A DNA stretch of 64,000 bases from Hydrogenophaga crocea (GTDB taxonomy: Bacteria > Pseudomonadota > Gammaproteobacteria > Burkholderiales > Burkholderiaceae_C): assembly GCF_011388215.1 (NCBI RefSeq), contig NZ_CP049989.1:682001-746000 (forward strand), read 5' to 3'. This document shows, one piece after another, positions 26,760 to 33,691 of this stretch (positions are counted from its first letter, which is position 1; every line of letters begins with the position of its first letter). The position numbers and the translations under genes are program-made. A model generated the notes under the pieces. That model was not told the origin of the DNA. It saw only the letters and a list, made by a program, of their open reading frames with translations, and did not search any database.

Positions 26760-27611
26760 ATGAAACTCATCCGCCACGGCCGGCCCGGCGCCGAGCAACC
26801 CGGTCTGATCGACGCCAGCGGCACGCCGCGCGACCTCTCAGGGCTGGTGGCCGACTTCGGGCCGGCCACGCTGGGCCCGGATTCTATGGCCCGGCTGGCC
26901 GCGATCGACCCGCTCACCCTGCCGCCCGTGCCCTCGGGCACGCGCCTGGGACCCTGCGTGGGCCAGGTGGGCAACGTGGTCGCCATCGGCCTGAACTACG
27001 CCGACCACGCGGCCGAAGCCGGCCTGAAGGCGCCCGGCCAGCCCATCGTGTTCAACAAGCACAGCGGCGCCATCAGCGGCCCCCACGACGACATCTGGCT
27101 GCCGCCCGGCGCGACCCAGCTCGACTGGGAGGTCGAGCTCGGCATCGTGATCGGCCAGCGCACCTTCCACGTGAGCGAGGACCAGGCGCTGCGCCACGTG
27201 GCCGGTTTCTGCCTGGTCAACGACGTGTCCGAGCGCGCGTACCAGATGGCCTACGAAGGCCAGTGGGTCAAGGGCAAGAGCTACCCCACGCACTGCCCGA
27301 TCGGCCCCTGGCTGGTCACGCCCGACGAGCTCGGCGACCCGCAGGACGTGGACCTCTGGCTCGACGTGAACGGCCAGCGCCGCCAGACCGGCAACACCCG
27401 CACCATGATCTTCGGCGTGGCCCACATCGTGAGCTACCTGAGCCGCTTCATGGTGCTGCAGCCGGGCGACGTGATCCCCACCGGCACGCCGCCCGGCGTG
27501 GGCATGGGCCACAAGCCGCCGCTCTACCTGAAGCCGGGCGACGTGGTGACCCTGGGCGGCCGCGGCCTGGGCGAGCAGCGCCAGGTGGTGGTGGACAGCC
27601 CGGCGCGCTGA
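26760..27611 (+). CDS. Fumarylacetoacetate hydrolase family protein
   Basis: This 283-residue enzyme has the divalent metal site of the FAH family: E124 and E126 in LDWEVELGIVIG and D155 in CLVNDVSER, with the catalytic GLNYADHAAEAG at 77-88. Relatives include 2,4-diketo-3-deoxy-L-fuconate hydrolase, acylpyruvases and ureidoglycolate lyase, which cleave or hydrate carbon-carbon bonds next to keto acids. The lone gene gives no pathway context, so the substrate stays open. The ATG at 26760 gives the standard MKLIRHG start. Confidence 0.9.
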   Translation: MKLIRHGRPGAEQPGLIDASGTPRDLSGLVADFGPATLGPDSMARLAAIDPLTLPPVPSGTRLGPCVGQVGNVVAIGLNYADHAAEAGLKAPGQPIVFNKHSGAISGPHDDIWLPPGATQLDWEVELGIVIGQRTFHVSEDQALRHVAGFCLVNDVSERAYQMAYEGQWVKGKSYPTHCPIGPWLVTPDELGDPQDVDLWLDVNGQRRQTGNTRTMIFGVAHIVSYLSRFMVLQPGDVIPTGTPPGVGMGHKPPLYLKPGDVVTLGGRGLGEQRQVVVDSPAR

Positions 27612-27625
27612 GCGCCGCGGCTCAG
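27608..27625. terminator. Hairpin containing both stop codons of a convergent pair
   Basis: Perfect 6-bp arms CTGAGC and GCTCAG enclose GCCGCG. The FAH stop codon lies in the left arm and the stop codon of the SBF-like transporter gene lies in the right arm. Confidence 0.5.
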
Positions 27626-28623
27626 GCCTTGGCCGCTTCGGCCGCGGTCAGGGCCGGGTCCGCGGGGCGGCGCGCGTAGCGCTGCGCCAGCACCGCGCAC
27701 ACCATGAGCTGCATCTGGTGGAACACCATCAGCGGCAGCACGATGGCCCCCGCGACGTTGGCCGCGAACAGCACGTTGGCCATGGGCACGCCGGTGATCA
27801 GGCTCTTGGTCGAGCCGCAAAAGACGATGGCGATCTCGTCTTCCTTGGAGAAGCCGAGCCGGCGGCTGCCCCACACCGTGACCGAGAGCACCAGCGCCAG
27901 CAGCACGCCGCAGACCACGAGCAGGCCCGCCATGGCGCTCAGCGGCAGCTGCGACCACAGGCCGTCGATCACCGCGTGGCTGAAGGCCGCGTAGACCACC
28001 AGCAGGATCGAGCCCTGGTCGACCACCTTCATCACCGAGGTGCGGCGCTTGAGGAAATCACCGATCCAGGGCCGCAGCAGGTGGCCGGCGATGAAGGGCA
28101 GCAGCAACTGCACGCCGATGCGGCCGATGGCGCCCAGCAGGTCGCCCATGGCCGCGTCCTGCGCCAGCAGCAGCCCCAGCACCAGCGGCGTGAGCACCAC
28201 GCCCAGCAGCGTGGAGGCCGAGGCGCTGCAGACCGCGGCCGGTACGTTGCCGCGCGCCATCGAGGCAAAGGCAATGGCCGACTGCACGGTGGCCGGCAGC
28301 GCGCACAGGTAGAGGATGCCGGTGTACAGGTCGGGCGTGACCAGCGGCCGCAGCACGGGCGACAGCGCCCAGCCCAGCACGGGGAACAGCGCGAAGGTGG
28401 TGGCCACCACCGCGATCTGCAGCCGCCAGTGGCCGATGCCCGCGAGGATCGCTTCGCGCGAGAGCTTGGCGCCGTGCAGGAAGAACAGCAGGCTCACGGC
28501 GACCTTGGTGGCGATGGCGAGCGCGTCGGCGAAGACGCCCTGCGCAGGCAGCAGGCTGGCCAGCGTGACGGTGGCGATCAGGTAGAGGGTGAAGTTGTCG
28601 GGCAGCAGGCGGGAGCGGGCCAT
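27622..28623 (-). CDS. Bile acid:sodium symporter-like (SBF/YfeH) transporter
   Basis: This 333-residue membrane protein has about ten segments, matching the SBF-like family (YfeH type) related to the sodium/bile-acid symporters. Typical stretches are FLHGAKLSREAILAGI, LPATVQSAIAFASMARGN and FCGSTKSLITGVPMANVLF; the last two sit in the crossing region that binds sodium. The physiological substrate is unknown. The ATG at 28623 is chosen over an upstream one because the latter would cross the AT-rich control region. The divergent LysR gene next to it is the likely regulator. Confidence 0.88.
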   Translation of the reverse strand: MARSRLLPDNFTLYLIATVTLASLLPAQGVFADALAIATKVAVSLLFFLHGAKLSREAILAGIGHWRLQIAVVATTFALFPVLGWALSPVLRPLVTPDLYTGILYLCALPATVQSAIAFASMARGNVPAAVCSASASTLLGVVLTPLVLGLLLAQDAAMGDLLGAIGRIGVQLLLPFIAGHLLRPWIGDFLKRRTSVMKVVDQGSILLVVYAAFSHAVIDGLWSQLPLSAMAGLLVVCGVLLALVLSVTVWGSRRLGFSKEDEIAIVFCGSTKSLITGVPMANVLFAANVAGAIVLPLMVFHQMQLMVCAVLAQRYARRPADPALTAAEAAKA

Positions 28624-28689
28624 GGCGGTGGGCGGCGGGTCGGGGCGATGGCCGCGATTGGACCGCAGCCCTGCTCCAAAGAGAAATGA

Positions 28690-28713
28690 ATTTATCGGAT
28701 GCATTTATCATGC
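28690..28713. promoter_or_regulatory. AT-rich direct repeat in the LysR/transporter intergenic region
   Basis: Two adjacent copies read ATTTATCGGATGC (28690-28702) and ATTTATCATGC (28703-28713), immediately before the LysR start codon. It is a candidate binding site for the adjacent regulator; the assignment rests on position only. Confidence 0.45.
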
Positions 28714-28719
28714 GAGCGC

Positions 28720-29613
28720 ATGAACATCAGCCTGCGCCAGTTGCGTGTGTTCCAGGCCGTGGCGGCGCACGGCAGCTTCACGCGCGCCGGCGCGCAGGTG
28801 GGCCTGAGCCAGCCCGCGGTGAGCCGCTGCGTGACCGAGCTCGAACAGCAGCTCGGCCTCAAGCTGCTGGACCGCACCACGCGCGAGGTGCTGCTGACCG
28901 CGGCGGGCCGCAACCTGGCCACGCGGCTCGAGCGCGTGCTCGACGACCTCGACGCGGTGCTGCTCGACGTGCGCGGCCTGGCCACGCAGCGCCAGGGCCG
29001 GGTGCGCATCGCGAGCAGCCCCACGCTGTCGGCCAACCTGCTGCCCGAGTGCATCGCGCGCTGCCAGCGCGAACACCCGGGTCTGGCGCTGGTGCTGCTC
29101 GACCGCATGCAGCACGACGCGCTGGCCAGCGTGCTCGCGGGCGAGGTCGACTTCGGCGTGGTGATCGACCCGGGCCCGAACAGCGCGCTGCACGCCGAGC
29201 CCGTCCTCAGCGAGCCGTTCTGCTTCGTCGCGCCGCCCACGCACCGGCTGGCGCGCAAGCGCTCGGTGCGCTGGACCGAGCTGGCCGGCGAGCCGCTGGT
29301 GCTGCTCGACCACGCCTCGGGCAGCCGGCGCCTGATCGACGACGCGCTGCGCGAGCAGGGCGTGGCGCCGCCGCTGGCGCAGGAGGTGGGCCACGTGACC
29401 ACCATCTTCCGCATGCTCGACGCCGGCCTGGGCGTGTCGGTGGTGCCCACGCTGGCGTTGCCGCCCGGGGGCCTGCCGGGCCTGGTGGTGCGGCCGCTGC
29501 TGCCGCGCATCGACCGCAACATCGTGCTGGTGCGGCGCGCGCGGCGCGTGTTGTCGCCCTTGGCCGAGGTGGCCTGGGCGCTGGTGGCGCGCGTGGCGGC
29601 CGAGCGGGCTTGA
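28720..29613 (+). CDS. LysR family transcriptional regulator
   Basis: This 297-residue regulator has an N-terminal winged helix-turn-helix (about 1-60, FTRAGAQVGLSQPAVSRCVTELE) and a substrate-binding effector domain from about 90. It is divergent from the SBF-like transporter with only 96 bp between the start codons, the usual layout for a LysR regulator and its target. The ATG at 28720 is preferred to an in-frame ATG 21 bp upstream because it gives the standard MNISLRQLRVFQAV start. The inducer is not known. Confidence 0.92.
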   Translation: MNISLRQLRVFQAVAAHGSFTRAGAQVGLSQPAVSRCVTELEQQLGLKLLDRTTREVLLTAAGRNLATRLERVLDDLDAVLLDVRGLATQRQGRVRIASSPTLSANLLPECIARCQREHPGLALVLLDRMQHDALASVLAGEVDFGVVIDPGPNSALHAEPVLSEPFCFVAPPTHRLARKRSVRWTELAGEPLVLLDHASGSRRLIDDALREQGVAPPLAQEVGHVTTIFRMLDAGLGVSVVPTLALPPGGLPGLVVRPLLPRIDRNIVLVRRARRVLSPLAEVAWALVARVAAERA

Positions 29614-29640
29614 GCGGGCCTGAGCGGGCTTGAAGCCCGC
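29602..29640. repeat. Three 10-bp tandem repeats ending in a hairpin
   Basis: The unit GAGCGGGC(T/C)T occurs three times (29602-29631) across the LysR stop codon. The third copy forms perfect 8-bp arms with the following AAGCCCGC (29624-29640). It lies between the convergent LysR and HxlR genes and could end transcription in both directions. Confidence 0.7.
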
Positions 29641-29647
29641 GGCGCGA

Positions 29648-29998
29648 TCAGGCGGTGCTGCGGGCGGCGCTGCGCGGCGCGGGCCGCGCGGCCGCGCGCG
29701 CGCCCTGGTTGCGGTGCTGCCAGCGGCCCGCAAAGGGCTTGAACTCGCCGAGCCGGCGCGCGAGCTCGGCACCGTGCGGCGTGAGCTTGTAGCCCGTGCC
29801 GCAGTGGTCGAGCAGGTGTGCGGCCCGCAGCTCCTTCAGCCGCGTGTTGAGCGTGTTGGGCGTGACCCCGCCCACGCTGTCTTGCAGCAGGCGAAAGGTC
29901 TGGGGGTGTCCGTCGGCCAGCGCGTGGATCACGCGCATGGCGTAGCGCGCTTCCAGCAGATCGAACAGCTGGCTCAGGGCTTCGGTGTCCTTGCTCAT
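29648..29998 (-). CDS. HxlR-type winged-helix transcriptional regulator
   Basis: This 116-residue regulator has the winged helix occupying about residues 10-85: FRLLQDSVGGVTPNTLNTRLKELRAAHLL is the recognition region and YKLTPHGAELARRL the wing and dimer helix. The family often responds to reactive electrophiles or redox changes through an N-terminal Cys, but no Cys occurs there in this protein. The Arg/Ala-rich tail (about 95-116) is unusual. There is no obvious target nearby: the neighbours are a convergent LysR gene and, beyond a 138-bp gap, the MarR gene. Confidence 0.8.
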   Translation of the reverse strand: MSKDTEALSQLFDLLEARYAMRVIHALADGHPQTFRLLQDSVGGVTPNTLNTRLKELRAAHLLDHCGTGYKLTPHGAELARRLGEFKPFAGRWQHRNQGARAAARPAPRSAARSTA

Positions 29999-30136
29999 CG
30001 GCGGTCTCCTCGCGCGAACCGGGCAGCGGGTGTCGGCCGGTTCACTATAGGCATGCCCACCGTCGCTATCAAGTTGGTAGCTGTGTGCGGTGCAGCATGT
30101 GGCTGCCGGGCCACCCGGGTTTGACCGGATGGCGGA

Positions 30137-30694
30137 TCAGACGGCCGCGTCCCCGTTTCCGGTGGCCGCCGTGCCGGGCCGGTACACCTTGCGCAGCAGC
30201 GCGATCAGCGTCTGCACCTCGTCGGCCGTGAGCGCCGCGGTGGCCTCGGCTTCGAGCGCGCTGGCCGTGGCCTGGGCCTCGCGGTACAGGCGCTCGCCCG
30301 TGGGCGTGAGGTGCAGGCCCTGGGCGCGCCGGTCGCTCGGGTGCGGGCGGCGCGTGATGAGGCGGCGCCGCTGCAGCGCCTTGACCATGCCCACGAGGTT
30401 GGGCGGCAGGATGTCGAGCGCGGCGCAGATCTGGCGCGAGGTGACGCCCGGGTTGTGGGCGATCACGCTGAGCACCGAGTAGTCGACCGGGCGCAGCTCG
30501 AACGGCGCCATGCGGCGCAGGAAGATGCCGATGACCGAGAGCGCCGCGCGCCGCGCGTTGTAGCCCACCAGGGTTTCGAGGTGGCCGGTGTCGGGCAGGC
30601 CGTCGCCGGCCGCGCCCGCGGCCGCATCGGGCGCCGCGGCCTTGCGCACGCCACGGGGGCGGCGCAGGGCGTTGGCGATCGAGGGTTCGCTCAT
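30137..30694 (-). CDS. MarR family regulator of the hydroxycinnamate operon (CouR/FerC-like)
   Basis: This 185-residue repressor-type protein has a MarR winged helix in the middle: YSVLSVIAHNPGVTSRQICAAL, then NLVGMVKALQRRRLITRRPHPSDRRAQGLHLT with the wing arginines. It is the last gene of a six-gene operon for CoA-dependent aromatic degradation. MarR regulators in the same position (CouR of Rhodococcus, FerC of Sphingobium, HcaR of Acinetobacter) repress such operons and are released by hydroxycinnamoyl-CoA. That function is inferred here. A possible operator is the dyad at 36444-36458. The start at 30694 lies 7 bp after the thioesterase stop. Confidence 0.85.
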   Translation of the reverse strand: MSEPSIANALRRPRGVRKAAAPDAAAGAAGDGLPDTGHLETLVGYNARRAALSVIGIFLRRMAPFELRPVDYSVLSVIAHNPGVTSRQICAALDILPPNLVGMVKALQRRRLITRRPHPSDRRAQGLHLTPTGERLYREAQATASALEAEATAALTADEVQTLIALLRKVYRPGTAATGNGDAAV

Positions 30695-30701
30695 GGCTCT
30701 C

Positions 30702-31133
30702 TCAGGCGCACAGGGCCTTGATGTCCTCGGGCACGGGGATGGCGCGGATGCGCGAGGCATCGGCCGGGTCGCGTTCGCAGAAGGCGCGCACCTCGGTGCC
30801 TTCGCACAGCAGGGTGTCGCCGCGCATCACGCGGTGCTGGTGCTTGAACACCTTGGCGCCCCATTCGATCACGCTGGTGTGCACCTGCAGGCGCTCGCCG
30901 TAGGTGGCGGGCTTCTTGAACTGGGTGTGGATCTCGAGCAGCGGCGTGCCGATGATGCCGCGCGTCTTGACGAGTTCGCGCCACGGCGGCACGCCGCACT
31001 GCACGAAGAAGTTGAGGGACGAGGCGTCCATCCACTTGCTGAAATTGGGGAAGAAGACGATGCCGGCGGGATCGCAGTCGCCGAACATCACCTCCACTTC
31101 ATACACAACGGTCTTGGTCATCGAAGGGGTCAC
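30702..31133 (-). CDS. 4-hydroxybenzoyl-CoA thioesterase-like (hot-dog fold) enzyme
   Basis: This 143-residue protein begins with the 4HBT signature FGDCDPAGIVFFPNF; D21, counted from the GTG start, corresponds to the catalytic aspartate of Pseudomonas 4-hydroxybenzoyl-CoA thioesterase. It would free aromatic acids from CoA. Within the hydroxycinnamate operon it could hydrolyse vanilloyl-CoA or 4-hydroxybenzoyl-CoA, or rescue CoA from stalled intermediates. The GTG at 31133 overlaps the stop codon of the esterase gene (GTGA). An in-frame ATG at 31121 is the alternative start, and neither has a clear ribosome site. Confidence 0.85.
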   Translation of the reverse strand: MTPSMTKTVVYEVEVMFGDCDPAGIVFFPNFSKWMDASSLNFFVQCGVPPWRELVKTRGIIGTPLLEIHTQFKKPATYGERLQVHTSVIEWGAKVFKHQHRVMRGDTLLCEGTEVRAFCERDPADASRIRAIPVPEDIKALCA

Positions 31134-32869
31134 TGACAGGAAAAACTGGAAGCGTCTTCAGGGTTGCCCTGGCCCTTGTAGCGGGCCACGGCAGGATACG
31201 CGCACAAGGGGCGGCTGCGCTGCGCCGACCAGGCCGCGGGCAGCTCGGTGTTCACCCCGCCCGGGTTGCCCGCGCCGCGCGCCTGGGCCTTCACGGCCTG
31301 CGGCGGCACGCCGTGTTCCACCCATTGCACCAGCGGGCCGAGCAGGTCGAACTGGTCGGTGGCCGGGCCGCCGCTGCAGTGGTTCATGCCGGGCACGGGG
31401 AAGTAGCGCGCGAAGTCGGCGGCGCGGCCTTGCTGGCTGGCGTTCACGCGCTCGAGCCACTGGCGCGTGTCTTCTGCCGAGAAGATCGCGTCGCTCACGC
31501 CGTGGTACAGCACCACCTTGGCGCCGCGCGCGCGCAGCGGCAGCAGGTTGTCGGGCTTCTCGTGGCCGGGCGGGCCCATGAGCGACAGACCCGATTCGCG
31601 GTGGGTGGCGTCGGTGGCCGCCACGGCGGCGAGCAGCGCGTCGATGTCGGCCTTGGCCGGGTCGACCAGGCCCACGGGCGGCGCGGTGAACACCGTACCC
31701 ACCGAGAGCGGGTCGAGCGCGACCGCGTTGACGAACTTCCAGGTCGCCCAGTTGCTGCCCGCGATGCCGGCGTCCCAGGGGAAGGCGCTGTAGATCGGCT
31801 GGCCGTTGGCGGCGCGGCCGCCCGCGTGCACCTGGGCCAGCGCGCTCTTTTGCGCGGGTGTGAGGCAGCGGCCGTCGCGCGCGCCGCTGCAGGTGGGCAC
31901 ATCGCGTGCGGGGTCGAACGTGGCCTGGCAGGCCTGCGTGGCCTGCACCAGGCCGTCGGTGAGGCCGTCGAGCGCGTCGCAGCGCTGCAGCACGGCGCGC
32001 GCCACGGTCTCGCGCTCGGCCGCGGTCAGCGCGCTGGCGAGATCGGGGATGCTGGCGTTGGGGTTGAGCGGGTGCTTCACCGTGGCGCCCGGCGTGGCCA
32101 GCGGCAGCCAGCGCTGCGCGCCCCAGAGCTGCGCGAGCGCGGCGTTGGGCAGGCGGTAGCCGGGCGCGCCGATCAGGTAGCCGTCGTACTGGTCGCCCAG
32201 CCGGCTTGCGGCCACCAGCGCGTGGCGGCCGCCGTTGGAGCAGCCGCCGATGTAGGAGCGGTCGGGGCCCTTGCCGTAGGCGCTGGCGATCAGCGCCTTG
32301 GCCATGGGCGTGAGCGTGGCCACCGCCTGGTAACCGTAGTCGAGCCGGGCCTGGGGCTCGAGGCCGAAGTAGGGGGTTTGCGCACCGGTGTGGCCGGCGT
32401 CCGAGCTGATGACGGCGAAGCCCTGCACCAGCGCGCCGGTGAGCGGGCCGCCGCCGAGAGCGCCTTCGGCCGGGCGCACCACGCCGTCCAGGCCGCCGTT
32501 GCCCTGGTGGTAGAAGCGCCCGTTCCAGGCCTGGGGCAGGCGCATCTCGAAGCCGATCGCGTAGTCGCGGCCGTCGCGGCCCTTGCGCTCGTTCACGCGG
32601 CCCTTGACCAGGCAATGCGCGGCCACGGGCTGGCCGGCGAGCTTGAGCTCGCCCGCGGCCACGGGCACGGCCGATTCGATGCGCGTGGCCGGGTGCTGGA
32701 ATTGCGCGGCCAGCGCCTCGCAGCGCTGCAAGGTGGCGCCGGTCGCGGGGCTCAGGCGCGCGGGCGTGGCCACGGCGTTCGGCGCGCCGCCGGGCGCGTT
32801 CGCGCACGCCGCCAGCAGCGCCGCCACACCGAGGGCGGCCGCACCGGCCAGGGGCAGGGGCTTGTTCAT
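31130..32869 (-). CDS. Tannase/feruloyl esterase family lipoprotein
   Basis: This 579-residue esterase has a lipoprotein signal (LLAAC, lipid cysteine at about residue 22), so it probably sits in the outer membrane. The family's CS-D-HC arrangement is visible: the nucleophile Ser follows Cys in GGCSNGGRHA, and the catalytic His precedes Cys in GMNHCSGG; the two Cys normally form a disulfide. Relatives release ferulate, caffeate or gallate from esters; HcaG of Acinetobacter cleaves chlorogenate in a comparable gene cluster. Here it would feed the CoA ligase encoded upstream in the operon. Confidence 0.88.
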   Translation of the reverse strand: MNKPLPLAGAAALGVAALLAACANAPGGAPNAVATPARLSPATGATLQRCEALAAQFQHPATRIESAVPVAAGELKLAGQPVAAHCLVKGRVNERKGRDGRDYAIGFEMRLPQAWNGRFYHQGNGGLDGVVRPAEGALGGGPLTGALVQGFAVISSDAGHTGAQTPYFGLEPQARLDYGYQAVATLTPMAKALIASAYGKGPDRSYIGGCSNGGRHALVAASRLGDQYDGYLIGAPGYRLPNAALAQLWGAQRWLPLATPGATVKHPLNPNASIPDLASALTAAERETVARAVLQRCDALDGLTDGLVQATQACQATFDPARDVPTCSGARDGRCLTPAQKSALAQVHAGGRAANGQPIYSAFPWDAGIAGSNWATWKFVNAVALDPLSVGTVFTAPPVGLVDPAKADIDALLAAVAATDATHRESGLSLMGPPGHEKPDNLLPLRARGAKVVLYHGVSDAIFSAEDTRQWLERVNASQQGRAADFARYFPVPGMNHCSGGPATDQFDLLGPLVQWVEHGVPPQAVKAQARGAGNPGGVNTELPAAWSAQRSRPLCAYPAVARYKGQGNPEDASSFSCQ

Positions 32870-32915
32870 GGTGTCTCCTCGGGTGGTTCTTGTCGTCGCT
32901 CGGGCGCGGCGGTCT

Positions 32916-33680
32916 TCAGCGCGGCGCCATGCGCAGCGCGCCGTCGAGCCGGATCACCTCGCCGTTGAGGTGGGTGTTGGTCACGATGTGCGCGGCCAGC
33001 GCGGCGAACTCTTCGGGCTTGCCCAGGCGCGACGGGAAGGGGATGCTCGCGGCCAGCGAAGCCTGCACCGGCTCGGGCAACTGGCGCATGAGCGGCGTGG
33101 AGAACAGGCCCGGCGCGATGGTGCAGACACGGATGCCGTGCTGCGCGAGGTCGCGCGCCATGGGCAGCGTCATGCCCACCAGGCCGCCCTTGGACGCGCT
33201 GTAGGCCTGCTGGCCCACCTGGCCGTCGAAGGCCGCCACGCTCGCGGTGAACAGCATCACGCCGCGCTCGCCGTCTTCGAGCGGGTCGAGTTTGGCGCAG
33301 GCCGCGGCGAACAGGCGGCTCGCGTTGTAGGTGCCCACGAGGTTGACGGTGATGACCTTGGCGAAGTCGTCCAGCGGCGCGGCGCTGCCGTCTTTCTGCA
33401 CCACGCGCTTGGCGGTGCCGATGCCCGCGATGTTCATGAGCATGCGCGCGGGGCCGTGCGCGGCGGCCGCGCCATCGATCGCGGCCTGCACGCTGGCGGT
33501 GTCGGTCACGTCGCACTTGAATGCAACGCCGCCGATGTCGGCGGCCACGCGCTGCGCGCCCTCGAGGTTCACGTCGAGCACGGCCACCTTGGCGCCCAGG
33601 CGCGCGAGTTCGCGCGCGGTGGCCTCGCCGAGGCCGGAGCCGCCGCCGGTGACGAGTGCGGCCTGTCCTTCGATCTTCAT
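32916..33680 (-). CDS. Short-chain dehydrogenase, predicted aryl-beta-hydroxyacyl-CoA dehydrogenase (CouN-like)
   Basis: This 254-residue SDR has the coenzyme motif TGGGSGLG at 11-18, D36 after the second strand (favouring NAD), NIAG at 83-86, and the catalytic S147, Y160 and K164. It resembles type-2 3-hydroxyacyl-CoA dehydrogenases (HSD17B10-like). In the operon it lies 11 bp after the CoA synthase. The predicted reaction is oxidation of the 3-hydroxy group that the crotonase adds to feruloyl-CoA, giving the beta-keto thioester that the amidohydrolase would then cleave. Confidence 0.88.
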   Translation of the reverse strand: MKIEGQAALVTGGGSGLGEATARELARLGAKVAVLDVNLEGAQRVAADIGGVAFKCDVTDTASVQAAIDGAAAAHGPARMLMNIAGIGTAKRVVQKDGSAAPLDDFAKVITVNLVGTYNASRLFAAACAKLDPLEDGERGVMLFTASVAAFDGQVGQQAYSASKGGLVGMTLPMARDLAQHGIRVCTIAPGLFSTPLMRQLPEPVQASLAASIPFPSRLGKPEEFAALAAHIVTNTHLNGEVIRLDGALRMAPR

Positions 33681-33691
33681 GCGTGTCTCCT

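Noticed and set aside
25939..26760. CIRCE element for HrcA control of grpE or dnaK
   Set aside because: No TTAGCACTC-N9-GAGTGCTAA or close variant is present; the promoters are of the sigma-32 type.
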